A DNA stretch of 64,000 nt from JBFWUM01 sp050247255. Lineage in GTDB: Bacteria; Acidobacteriota; Vicinamibacteria; Vicinamibacterales; UBA2999. The notes under the pieces were generated by a model. It saw only the letters and a list, made by a program, of their open reading frames with translations. It was not told where the DNA came from and ran no database searches. Location of the stretch: positions 62,001 through 126,000 of the forward strand of contig JBFWUM010000003.1 of NCBI GenBank assembly GCA_050247255.1. Direction: 5' to 3'. Position 1 is the first letter of the stretch. The number at the start of each line of letters is the position of its first letter. The position numbers were made by a program, and so were the translations under genes. Shown here piece after piece: positions 17,720 through 26,866 of this stretch.

Positions 17720-17822
17720 CTCACCATGCACAAACCGACCAATTACCTAAGGATTTCGCCCAGGGGACGGCACGTGCCGGGCACCTCCGGGCCTCTACCA
17801 GACAGCCTGGGAGCACACTGAG

Positions 17823-18116
17823 ATGAAAGTCAGACCGCTACACGACCGCATCATCGTTCAGCGCCTCGACGAAGGCGAACAGAAGATCGGCGGGATCATC
17901 ATCCCCGACACCGCCAAGGAAAAGCCGCAGCAGGGCAAGGTCATCGCCGCTGGCGCCGGCAAGGTGAAGGATGACGGCAAGCGGCAGCCGCTCGACGTGA
18001 AGGACGGCGACACCATCCTGTTCGGCAAGTACTCCGGGCAGGAAATCAAGATTGACGGTGAGGATTACCTCATCATGCGCGAGGACGAAGTCCTGGCGAT
18101 TCTCGAGAGCAAGTAG
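17823..18116 (+). CDS. groES: Co-chaperonin GroES
   Basis: 97 residues, full length. It starts MKVRPLHDRIIVQRLDEGEQKIGGIIIPDTAKEKPQQGKV and contains the mobile loop (EGEQKIGGIIIPD) and the GKYSGQEIKIDGEDYLIMREDEVLAIL end. It caps the GroEL ring. A GGGAG sequence precedes the ATG. The 130-nt leader follows the sigma70 promoter and CIRCE-like site. groEL starts 12 nt downstream. Confidence 0.98.
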   Translation: MKVRPLHDRIIVQRLDEGEQKIGGIIIPDTAKEKPQQGKVIAAGAGKVKDDGKRQPLDVKDGDTILFGKYSGQEIKIDGEDYLIMREDEVLAILESK

Positions 18117-18128
18117 GAGCGAACGCAC

Positions 18129-19755
<1,627 letters not shown>

Positions 19756-19757
<2 letters not shown>

Positions 19758-19790
19758 TTCAGAATTCTGAATTCTGAATTCTGAATTGGG
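19756..19790. repeat. Heptamer array E (AATTCTG) after groEL
   Basis: Five heptamers AATTCAG, AATTCTG, AATTCTG, AATTCTG, AATTGGG. The first overlaps the groEL TAA stop. The unit contains GAATTC and is partly self-complementary. The last unit merges into the terminator stem. Confidence 0.92.
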
Positions 19791-19822
19791 CCCGGCGAGC
19801 TTCGGCTTGCCGGGCCCTTTCT
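19788..19822 (+). terminator. Rho-independent terminator of groESL
   Basis: A 13-bp stem (19788-19800 with 19805-19817; one G-T wobble) closed by a TTCG tetraloop and followed by TTTCT. It lies between convergent groEL and the cupin gene and could stop transcription from both sides. Confidence 0.85.
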
Positions 19823-20255
19823 ATTGCTCGAAGTACGTCGTCTTCACCGGGCCCATGCCGATGATCTGGACGATGACCTCTTCGTCCTTGGCGCCGTCGT
19901 AGTGGTGGAGCCCAGCCGGGTGCAGCATGAAGCCGCCCTGGCGCACCGGGGTCGTCTTGTCCCGGTCCTGCACGTCACCCTCCCCTGTCCACCACGTCCC
20001 CTTGATCACCGTCACGTAGCGCGCCTGATCGTGCATGTGCGGCATGCTCATCTCGCCGGGCGTGAACCGCCGGCGGATCACGTACATCCCCGGCTTCTCG
20101 GGATCTCCCGCCACGATCAGCGTCGTGCCTGGAAAGTCGAGCCCGGCCTCGGGCTGCATGCGCAGCCGGGTCGCATCGACCAGCGGCCCGGCCTGCTGGC
20201 CCCATGTCGAAACGGCGCACGCCACGAAGACCACGACAGCAACGAGTTTCTTCAT
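19821..20255 (-). CDS. Exported cupin-domain protein
   Basis: 144 residues. A signal peptide (MKKLVAVVVFVACAVSTWGQQ) is followed by a small beta-barrel cupin domain: MPHMHDQARYVTVIKGTWWTGEG in motif 1 (two His, Glu/Gly pattern) and MLHPAGLHHYDGAKDEEVIVQI in motif 2. The histidines could bind a metal. The substrate is unknown. I start at the ATG at 20255, since the longer frame lacks a signal. It is divergent from the M28 peptidase, with only 35 nt between the starts. Confidence 0.8.
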   Translation of the reverse strand: MKKLVAVVVFVACAVSTWGQQAGPLVDATRLRMQPEAGLDFPGTTLIVAGDPEKPGMYVIRRRFTPGEMSMPHMHDQARYVTVIKGTWWTGEGDVQDRDKTTPVRQGGFMLHPAGLHHYDGAKDEEVIVQIIGMGPVKTTYFEQ

Positions 20256-20290
20256 GCCGCGAATTGAACCACGGAAGTATTCTCTCGGCC

Positions 20291-21796
20291 ATGCAGAAGA
20301 CGTTGTTCGTCGGAGCCGTTCTCGCATCCGCCATCACCGTCAGCGCGGTCGAGCCAAACGCCGAAACCCGCCGCTGGTGGGGCCACGTGCAGGCGCTGGC
20401 CGGCGACGAGATGCGCGGGCGGGACACGGGAAGTCCCGAGCACCGCAAGGCGCAGGAATACGTCGTCGCCCACCTGCAGCGCCAGGGGCTCACGCCGGCC
20501 GGCGAGGACGGCTGGTATCAGCCGATCGCGTTCAAGCGCATGCGCCTGCAGCCGCAGCAATCGCGCGCCGTGCTCACCCGCGGCGGACGCCAGCAGCCGC
20601 TCCGCTGGCTGCAGCACATCGTCGTTGCGCCGGCCACCGGGCTGGCGCCGTCGGTCTCGGGCGAGCTCGTGTTCGCCGGCTCTGACAACGGTGCCAGCCT
20701 CGACACCGCCGGCAAGATCGTGGTGCGGCTCAACCCGGTGCGGCTCGTCGAAGGGCCGCCGCAGCCGGCGCCGCCCGCGAACGCCGCCGCGGTCATCGGC
20801 ATCGACAGCGAGGCCGGCCCCGAACCCTCGCGCTGGCCCGTGCAGTACTCCGTGTCGCTGGTGCGTGCCGACGCCGACTTCCCCGCCGCCCGCGGGCCGA
20901 TGAACCTGCGCTTCAACCCCGCCGAGGCGGACACGCTGCTCGAGGGGACCGGCTACACCTATAAGCAGCTAGTCGACCTAGCGAGCGCAGGCCGGCCGGT
21001 GCCCAGCTTCCCGCTGAACGCCGCGCTGGAACTGGCGCCGGTCTTCGAGACGGCCAGCCTGTCGTCCGACAACGTGCTCGGCGTGCTGCCCGGCAGCGAC
21101 CCGGCGCTGCAGCGCGAGCACGTTGTCGTCATCGCCCACGTGGATGGCTACGGCATCGGGGAGCCCTGGGGCAACGACAACATCTACAACGGCGCGTTCG
21201 ACAACGCGGCGTACGTGGCGACGCTGCTCGACTTCGCCGAGCACCTGCGCGAACGCAACACACGCCTTCGCCGCTCGCTGCTGTTTGCCGTGGTGACCGG
21301 CGAGGAAAAGGGGCTGCACGGGTCGCGCTACTTCACGCAGCACCCGACCGTGCCCCGCGAGCAGCTGGTGGCCGCCATCAACCTGGATCAACTCCGGCCG
21401 ATCTTCCCGCTGCAGACGTTGACGATGCACGCGATCGACGAGTCGACGCTTGGCGACACGGCCCGCGCGGTGGCCGGGCCGATGAACATCCGGCTGCAGG
21501 CGGACCCTGAGCCGCTGCGCAACCTGCTCCGCCGCACCGACCACTGGCCGTTCATGCAGATCGGCGTGCCGGCAACCAGCTTCATCTTCGGCTACGAGCC
21601 GGGCACGCCCGACGAAGTCGAGTACCGGCGCTGGTACCGCGAGCAGTACCACACGCCGCTCGACGACCTGGACCAGCCGTGGGTACCGGAGGCCGCGGCC
21701 AGGTTCAACCAGTTCTTCGAACGCTTGGTGATTGCCGTCGCGAACGCGGACGAACGTGCGCAGTGGAAGCCCGGGAGCGAGTTCGCGCCGCGTTAG
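20291..21796 (+). CDS. M28 family zinc metallopeptidase, exported
   Basis: 501 residues. A signal peptide (MQKTLFVGAVLASAITVSAV) precedes a propeptide/PA-like insert, and the M28 catalytic domain begins near residue 260. Visible zinc/catalytic segments are VVVIAHVDGYG (HxD), NAAYVATLLDFAEHL, VTGEEKGLHGSRYF (EE), INLDQLRP and EQYHTPLDDLD (final His). Such enzymes are aminopeptidases or carboxypeptidases acting outside the cytoplasm. The start is the ATG at 20291. A TATTCT hexamer at 20278 suggests a very short leader. The stop overlaps the convergent tonB-type gene by 4 nt. Confidence 0.88.
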   Translation: MQKTLFVGAVLASAITVSAVEPNAETRRWWGHVQALAGDEMRGRDTGSPEHRKAQEYVVAHLQRQGLTPAGEDGWYQPIAFKRMRLQPQQSRAVLTRGGRQQPLRWLQHIVVAPATGLAPSVSGELVFAGSDNGASLDTAGKIVVRLNPVRLVEGPPQPAPPANAAAVIGIDSEAGPEPSRWPVQYSVSLVRADADFPAARGPMNLRFNPAEADTLLEGTGYTYKQLVDLASAGRPVPSFPLNAALELAPVFETASLSSDNVLGVLPGSDPALQREHVVVIAHVDGYGIGEPWGNDNIYNGAFDNAAYVATLLDFAEHLRERNTRLRRSLLFAVVTGEEKGLHGSRYFTQHPTVPREQLVAAINLDQLRPIFPLQTLTMHAIDESTLGDTARAVAGPMNIRLQADPEPLRNLLRRTDHWPFMQIGVPATSFIFGYEPGTPDEVEYRRWYREQYHTPLDDLDQPWVPEAAARFNQFFERLVIAVANADERAQWKPGSEFAPR

Positions 21797-22707
21797 CGCA
21801 GCGTGAACGTGAGCTCGATGGTGACGAGCACGGGCACCGGTTCGCCGAAGCGGGTGCCCGGGCGGAAGCGCCACTGGCGCGCGGCGCGGATGGCCTCCTG
21901 GTCGAGGCCGAAGGTCTGGTCGAGCGACTTCTGCACCGAGCAGTTGCCGACGCCGCCGTCGGTCTGCACCACGCACTCGAGCAGGACGACCCCCTGCACC
22001 TTCGCGCGCATCGCTTCCGACGTGTAGCTCGGTTTGACCTGGCGCACGAGCTGCGGCAGCTCGACGCCGTTGCCCGGGCGGAAGACCCCGCCACCGGTGC
22101 CTCCGCCGGTACCTGGCCCAAGCCCGGAGCCCTGCCCCGGTCCCGCGCCGGTACCGCGGCCACTGCCCGTGGAGGTGCTCGTCGTCGTCCCGGTCAGCGC
22201 GCCGGGCGCCGGCGGCGCCATCAGGTCCGACGCCATCGTCTGCACCGGAATGTTCAACTGATCGAGCGGCGGCGGCTCGTTCTCGACGATCTCGGGGACC
22301 GGCTCGGGTTCCTTCACCGCTGGCACCGTGATCTTCTGCTCACCCGGGGCCTCGGCCTTGCGCGGCGGCTCGGGCATCTGGTTCCCGCCGCCCCCGCCGC
22401 CACCAGGACCGGGATCGGCCAGGTAGACGATGTCGTCGGGCAGCCGATCGGGGAGGATGGCCTGCTGCACGCGCTCAGGCGCGAGTCGGAACATCAGCAG
22501 GAGGACGAGCAGGAAGGCGGCATGACTCAGCACCGAGGCGCCGATCGCGCCGCCGATCCGCTGCTGCTGCCGCTCGAACTGGAAGTGCACCTCGCGCGGG
22601 CCGAGCTCCGCCGGACGGACGCTCAGGTGGTCGGACTCGGGGGTCCGTTCCGGCCGGGTCGGAGGGGTTGAGTTCGACATTGCCGCGGCAGACTGGGTTC
22701 GGCTCAT
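21793..22707 (-). CDS. TonB family energy transducer
   Basis: 304 residues. A cytoplasmic N-terminus of about 50 residues is followed by one membrane anchor (IGASVLSHAAFLLVLLLMF). A proline/glycine-rich periplasmic linker follows (EPPRKAEAPGEQK; a long Gly/Thr/Ser stretch about 165-205). The C-terminal TonB domain starts VELPQLVRQVKPSYTSEAMRAKVQG and ends AARQWRFRPG...VLVTIELTFTLR. It passes proton-motive energy to outer-membrane receptors. ExbB/ExbD partners are not in the window. An alternative ATG lies at 22680. Confidence 0.9.
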   Translation of the reverse strand: MSRTQSAAAMSNSTPPTRPERTPESDHLSVRPAELGPREVHFQFERQQQRIGGAIGASVLSHAAFLLVLLLMFRLAPERVQQAILPDRLPDDIVYLADPGPGGGGGGGNQMPEPPRKAEAPGEQKITVPAVKEPEPVPEIVENEPPPLDQLNIPVQTMASDLMAPPAPGALTGTTTSTSTGSGRGTGAGPGQGSGLGPGTGGGTGGGVFRPGNGVELPQLVRQVKPSYTSEAMRAKVQGVVLLECVVQTDGGVGNCSVQKSLDQTFGLDQEAIRAARQWRFRPGTRFGEPVPVLVTIELTFTLR

Positions 22708-22779
22708 TTTCGCACGCGCACCATGAGCCGCAAGTGCAAAAGGGGTACCTCGACAGCTTGACAGCTGATCGCGCGGAGC

Positions 22780-23286
22780 TTACTCGTGCCAGGTTCCTTC
22801 TGTCACCTTAGACGCCCCAGCCGTCTCCAGGGCCGTCCGCGTCGCCGCGGCCGTGGCCGCCGACGCATGGGCGGCAATCAGGACCGCGCCCCGCTCGATC
22901 TGCGCGGTCCAGGCGTCGGCGTCCGCTTCGGGCATGCCGGCGTCCTGAAGCGTCCGGGACAGGCCGCCGGCGAGGTGCCCGGCCGCTTCTCCCATCCCGG
23001 CGGCCAGCGGCCCGCCGGCGACGATGGGGCCGATGCCCGGCAGCACCACGGCGATGGCGGCAATCAGGTGCGCGCCGAGCTCCGCCAGCCCCGAGGCGAC
23101 GCGCGAGTCCTCGATCTCCGAACCGGGAGACCCGCCGCTGGCGCTGGCCAGCTCGCCTTCTACATCGTGATTGCGCGCCACGATCGACACCCGCTCGCGC
23201 GGAATGCCCAGGTCGCGCAGCGCGCGCGCCGCCGCGGCGCCTGCCGCCGGCGTATCGAACAGCCCCAGCACAATGGGATGCGTCAT
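22780..23286 (-). CDS. General stress protein 17M-like domain protein
   Basis: 168 residues. The N-terminal 45 residues (PIVLGLFDTPAAGAAAARALRDLGIPRERVSIVARN) match the small alpha/beta domain of the YflT/17M stress-protein family. A hydrophobic glycine/alanine-rich middle follows (AHLIAAIAVVLPGIGPIVAGGPLAAGMG), then a domain with GAVLIAAHASAATAAATRTALETAGASKV. The start ATG overlaps the VWA stop by 4 nt. The middle segment may insert in the membrane. The function is unknown. Confidence 0.7.
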   Translation of the reverse strand: MTHPIVLGLFDTPAAGAAAARALRDLGIPRERVSIVARNHDVEGELASASGGSPGSEIEDSRVASGLAELGAHLIAAIAVVLPGIGPIVAGGPLAAGMGEAAGHLAGGLSRTLQDAGMPEADADAWTAQIERGAVLIAAHASAATAAATRTALETAGASKVTEGTWHE

Positions 23287-24170
23287 TCGGTTGTGTATCC
23301 ATCGCGGGCCCGCACGCGTGTCCCCGGCGCGGGCGTTGTCAGCGTCACGCGAATGGATCGCCACTCGCGCGTGCCGGGCTGGTTGGGCGACGCCGGCGCG
23401 TAGCCCAGGAGGTACTGGTAGCGCAGCTCCCTGGCCACCGTGGTGAGCGTCGCCTCGAGCTCTCGCGGGTCGCGCAGCAGGAACGATCGCCCCCCGGTCA
23501 GGACCGCCAGTTCGGCGAGAAAGGGCGGGCGCGTCCGGCCGATGGCAATCGGGTAGATCAGCGCGTTGCTGCGGCGCGCGCGCTCGACGACCTGCGCCGC
23601 GGTGGCGGTGCTGTAGCGATCGGTGCCGTCGGAAAACACGATGAGCGCCTGGCGCCCCGGCTCCGGCTCGAGCCGATCGAGCGCGGCGATGATCGCATCG
23701 TGCAGCGCGGTCGTGCTCCAGGGGTCGAGGGCGGCAATGGCGCGCGCCTGGGCGGCCGTGTCCGCCGACAGCGGCGCGACGACATCGGCCTCGGCGCTGA
23801 TGGCCATGACCATCGACCGGTCGCCCGGCTTGAGGGCGCGCAGGAACGCCTGCGATGCCTGCTTGGCCAGCCGCAGCGGCTCGCCCGCCATGCTCCAGCT
23901 GCGGTCGACGCCCAGCGCCACGGTCAGCGGGAACTCCCCGGCAGCGAACGCCTCGATCTGCTGGGGGCGGCTGTCCTCGTAGACCTGAAAATCCTCGCGG
24001 CGCAGGCCGGTGACCGGCTCGCCCCTGGCGTCGGTCACCGTGGCGTAGACTTCGACCAGTTGCGTGCCGCCGGTGAACCGCGCCTGCGGCGGCTCCTGGG
24101 CGGCCAGCAGGGCCGTCGCCAGCCAACACAGGCCGGCTGAAGCCGGCCCCCACGTGCGCAGGTCAATCAT
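23283..24170 (-). CDS. VWFA-related protein (Acidobacteria-type), exported
   Basis: 295 residues. A signal sequence (MIDLRTWGPASAGLCWLATALLAAQ) is followed by a short beta domain (VEVYATVTDARGEPVTGLRREDFQVYEDSRPQQIEAF). The VWA domain has the MIDAS motif DRSWSM plus STTALHDAIIAALD and FSDGTDRYSTAT. This layout, with the VxDxxGxPVxGLxxxDFxVxEDG-like segment, is the VWFA-related type abundant in Acidobacteriota. Ligands are unknown. The leader is partly encoded by a palindrome at 24131-24148, so the ATG at 24188 remains possible. It overlaps the next gene by 4 nt. Confidence 0.85.
   Translation of the reverse strand: MIDLRTWGPASAGLCWLATALLAAQEPPQARFTGGTQLVEVYATVTDARGEPVTGLRREDFQVYEDSRPQQIEAFAAGEFPLTVALGVDRSWSMAGEPLRLAKQASQAFLRALKPGDRSMVMAISAEADVVAPLSADTAAQARAIAALDPWSTTALHDAIIAALDRLEPEPGRQALIVFSDGTDRYSTATAAQVVERARRSNALIYPIAIGRTRPPFLAELAVLTGGRSFLLRDPRELEATLTTVARELRYQYLLGYAPASPNQPGTREWRSIRVTLTTPAPGTRVRARDGYTTE
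24131..24148. repeat. Palindrome within the VWA leader
   Basis: GGCCGGC-TGAA-GCCGGCC, followed by CCCCAC. The minus strand reads GTGGGGGCCGGCTTCAGCCGGCC and encodes residues of the signal peptide (WGPASAG). It is the same stem type as the elements at 45250 and 47007. Confidence 0.7.
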
Positions 24171-24216
24171 GGGCGTTCCATTCCCCATGGTACAATCGAG
24201 CCTCAACGCTGCAACC

Positions 24217-24237
24217 GGCACGCCGTCAAGGCGTGCC
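24217..24237. repeat. Palindrome upstream of tatA
   Basis: GGCACGCC-GTCAA-GGCGTGCC followed by TAC: an 8-bp perfect stem ending 12 nt before the tatA ATG. Together with the palindrome at 24429-24448 it brackets tatA. Confidence 0.75.
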
Positions 24238-24249
24238 TACAGGTGACAT

Positions 24250-24423
24250 ATGGGCCGCATCGGTCTACCCGAGCTCCTGATCGTCCTCGCCATCGTGATC
24301 CTGATCTTCGGGGCCAACCGCCTCCCGGAGCTCGGCCGCGGCATCGGCAAGGGGATCCGCAACTTCAAGGACGCCACGAAGAGCGGCGGCAAGGAAGACG
24401 AGGAACAGCCGAAGTCGGTCTAG
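24250..24423 (+). CDS. tatA: Sec-independent translocase subunit TatA
   Basis: 57 residues: MGRIGLPELLIVLAIVILIF, then the hinge GANRLPELGRGIGKGIRNFK, an amphipathic helix and a charged tail (GGKEDEEQPKSV). One membrane segment, the FGxxxLPELG hinge and the length are typical of TatA/TatE. It forms the pore of the twin-arginine export system. tatB and tatC are not adjacent, so this is a solitary copy. An AGGTGA sequence lies just upstream. The stop is 5 nt from the next palindrome. Confidence 0.92.
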   Translation: MGRIGLPELLIVLAIVILIFGANRLPELGRGIGKGIRNFKDATKSGGKEDEEQPKSV

Positions 24424-24428
24424 TCCCG

Positions 24429-24448
24429 GGTCCGGCTCAAGCCGGACC
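24429..24448. repeat. Palindrome between tatA and rnr 3' ends
   Basis: GGTCCGGC-TCAA-GCCGGACC, an 8-bp perfect stem. On the minus strand it is preceded by CGTTCGTAG, whose TAG is the rnr stop. It could act as a bidirectional transcription barrier but has no T-tract. Confidence 0.8.
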
Positions 24449-26721
24449 TACGAACGTCTCTTCCTGCCCGTCCTCGCCTCGCGCTCTCGACGCCCCGGGC
24501 GTTGCGCCCGCCGCTTCTCCACCTTCGGCTTCGTCCTGCTCCGGATGGGTCCGCGCGGCCGCTCCTCGCGCCGCACGGCCTCCAGGATCTCGACGATGCC
24601 GAGGTCGATCTGCCGCCGCTCCATGTCGACGCGCACGACCTGGACGCGCACCCGATCCCCGAGCCGATAGGCCTTCCGCGTGTTCTCGCCGCGCAGGATG
24701 TGCTGCTGCTCGACGAACCGGTAGTAGTCGTCGGCCATGCTCGACATCGACACGAGCCCCTCGACGTAGTGCTCGACCAGTTCGATGAACAGCCCGAACG
24801 GCGCGACGCCGGTGATGAAGCCGTCGAACTCGTCGCCCACCTTGTCCGCCATGAAGCGGACCTTCTTCCACTGCAGCAGCTCGCGCTCGGCCTCGTCGGC
24901 GCGCCGCTCCATCTCCGACGTGTGGCGCGCCACCTCCGGCAGCTCCTCCTCGATCTCCTCCCGGCGCCCGCCGTTCATCGCGCCCTGGCGCGACTCGCGC
25001 AGCATCCGGTGCACGACGAGGTCGGGGTAGCGGCGAATGGGCGACGTGAAGTGCGTGTAGTGCTCCGCCGCCAGCCCGAAGTGGCCGAGGCTGACCGCGT
25101 CGTACTTCGCCTTCTGCATGGTGCGCAGCATGAGCGCGGCAATCGGCCGCTCCTCCGGCGTCCCCTTCATCCGGTCGATCAGCTTCTGGAAATGCTTCGG
25201 CCGCAGCGCCGCGCCTGACGCCGCCAGGCTGTAGCCGAGGGTGGTGATGAACGCCTCGAAGTCGGCGACCTTCTTCGGATCCGGCGGCTCGTGCACGCGG
25301 TGCAGCGCCGGCACGTCCTGCGCCACCAGGTGGGAGGCCACCGTTTCGTTGGCCAGCAGCATGAACTCCTCGATCAGCCGGTGCGCCACGTTCCGCTCGC
25401 TGGCGACGATCGCCTTGATCTGGCCGAACTCGGTCAGGTGGACCTCGGCCTCCGGCAGGTCGAAGTCGATCGATCCGCGCCGCCGCCGCCGCGCGTGGAG
25501 GATCTCGAACAGATCGCGCATGGCCTCGAACATCGGCACGAGCGGCGCGTAGCGCGCGATCGTCGCCGGGTCGCGATCGGTCAGGATGGCGTTGACGTCG
25601 GTATAGGTCATCCGCTCGTCGCTGTTGATGACCCCGTCGTGGATCTCATGGCGCACCACGGCGCCGCGCCGGTCCACCTCCATCAGGCACGACTGCACCA
25701 GCCGGTCGACCCGCGGGTTCAGGCTGCACAGCCCGGTCGCCAGTTCCGCCGGGAACATGTGCACCGCGCGCTCGGTGAAGTACACCGACGTGCCGCGGTC
25801 GTAGGCTTCTTCGTCGAGCGCGCTCCCCTCTTCCACGTAGTGCGAGACGTCCGCAATGTGCACGCCCAGCCAGTAGTGGCCGTTCGCCAGCCGCTCGATG
25901 GTGATCGCATCGTCGAAGTCGCGAGCGTGCTCGCCGTCGATGGTCACCGTGGTCACGCCACGGAAGTCGGTGCGGCCGCGGATGTCCTTCTCGCGCACCG
26001 CCGGGCCGATCCGCCGCGCCTCGGCCACCGCCTCCTCCGAGTGCGCGTCGGGGATGCCGAACTTGCGGATGATGATCTGCGTGTCGACGCCGGGATCGTT
26101 GATGTTGCCGAGCACCTCGACGATGCGCCCGACCGGGCCGCGCGTGGCGGTGGGCCAGCGGGTGATCTGCACCAGCACCATTTCGCCGGCCTCGGCTGAC
26201 GAGGACTGGCCCGTGGGCACGTGGATGTCCGTGAGCACGCGCCGATCGAACGGCACGACGTAGCCGAGGCCCGCCGGATCCAGCTCAAAACGGCCGACCA
26301 GCGTTGCCTGGCTGCGCTGCAGGATGCGGATGATCCGCCCCTCGAGCCCCTTCTCGGTGCGCCGCTCGACGCGCGCGACGACCCGGTCGCCGTGCATCGC
26401 CTCGGTCAGGTTCGCGGCCGCGATGAAGACGTCCTGCCGCTCGGCCCGCGGCGCGCCTTCCTGCCCCTCGGGAACGACGAAGCCGAAGCCGCCGGGGTTG
26501 GTCGTCAGCCGGCCGACGACCAGGTCCATCTTCTCGGGAATGCCGAAGCGGTTACCGCGGATTTGCAGCAGCGCGCCGTCGGCGACGAGCACCTTGAGCT
26601 GGCGCTTGAAGGAGACGCGCTCCTCGCGCGGCACGCGCAGCAGTTGCGTCAGCTCGCGGGCTGTCGCTGGGTGATGCACATGCGTGCGGATGAGTCTGAG
26701 GATGTCGTCGGGGGAATACAT
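24448..26721 (-). CDS. rnr: Ribonuclease R
   Basis: 757 residues. A 3'-5' exoribonuclease that degrades structured RNA. Order: N-terminal winged helix (MYSPDDILRLIRTHVHHPATARELTQLL), two cold-shock domains (GNRFGIPEKMDLVVGRL; GRFELDPAGLGYVVPFD), the RNB catalytic domain with TVTIDGEHARDFDDAITIE (metal-binding aspartates) and HIADVSHYVEEGS, then S1 (FDGFITGVAPFGLFIELVEHYVEGLV) and a basic tail (KVEKRRAQRPGRREREARTGRKRRS). The true start is the ATG at 26721. It sits directly against array F, and the leader has no Shine-Dalgarno. Confidence 0.95.
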   Translation of the reverse strand: MYSPDDILRLIRTHVHHPATARELTQLLRVPREERVSFKRQLKVLVADGALLQIRGNRFGIPEKMDLVVGRLTTNPGGFGFVVPEGQEGAPRAERQDVFIAAANLTEAMHGDRVVARVERRTEKGLEGRIIRILQRSQATLVGRFELDPAGLGYVVPFDRRVLTDIHVPTGQSSSAEAGEMVLVQITRWPTATRGPVGRIVEVLGNINDPGVDTQIIIRKFGIPDAHSEEAVAEARRIGPAVREKDIRGRTDFRGVTTVTIDGEHARDFDDAITIERLANGHYWLGVHIADVSHYVEEGSALDEEAYDRGTSVYFTERAVHMFPAELATGLCSLNPRVDRLVQSCLMEVDRRGAVVRHEIHDGVINSDERMTYTDVNAILTDRDPATIARYAPLVPMFEAMRDLFEILHARRRRRGSIDFDLPEAEVHLTEFGQIKAIVASERNVAHRLIEEFMLLANETVASHLVAQDVPALHRVHEPPDPKKVADFEAFITTLGYSLAASGAALRPKHFQKLIDRMKGTPEERPIAALMLRTMQKAKYDAVSLGHFGLAAEHYTHFTSPIRRYPDLVVHRMLRESRQGAMNGGRREEIEEELPEVARHTSEMERRADEAERELLQWKKVRFMADKVGDEFDGFITGVAPFGLFIELVEHYVEGLVSMSSMADDYYRFVEQQHILRGENTRKAYRLGDRVRVQVVRVDMERRQIDLGIVEILEAVRREERPRGPIRSRTKPKVEKRRAQRPGRREREARTGRKRRS

Positions 26722-26866
26722 GGTCGTTGGTAGATGGTAGTTGGTAGATGGTGGGTGGTGGGTAGTGGATGGGTGCCTGGTGCTTGGTGCCTGGTGCTTG
26801 GTGCCTGGTGCCTGGTTACGAACCAGGAACCCGCTACCATCCACCATCTACCATCGACCAACCACA
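26722..26866. repeat. Large inverted heptamer array F (rnr / glycerate kinase)
   Basis: About 13 plus-strand heptamers (GGTCGTT, GGTAGAT, GGTAGTT, GGTAGAT, GGTGGGT x2, AGTGGAT, then GGTGCCT/GGTGCTT units) lead to a centre GGTT-ACG-AACC. Some six reverse-complement heptamers follow (AGGAACC, CGCTACC, ATCCACC, ATCTACC, ATCGACC, AACCACA). It starts at the base after the rnr ATG codon and enters the glycerate kinase gene, providing its last codons (VVGRW) and TAG stop. Confidence 0.93.

Noticed and set aside
22749..22769. A weak CAGCT-TGAC-AGCTG hairpin near 22,755 as a terminator or palindrome-family member
   Set aside because: The stem is only 5 bp with no T-tract, and it has no stop-codon link like the other palindromes.
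24243..24788. A 181-codon forward frame over tatA and the rnr 3' end
   Set aside because: tatA is encoded in a different frame over the same bases, and the rest of the frame is a shadow of rnr.
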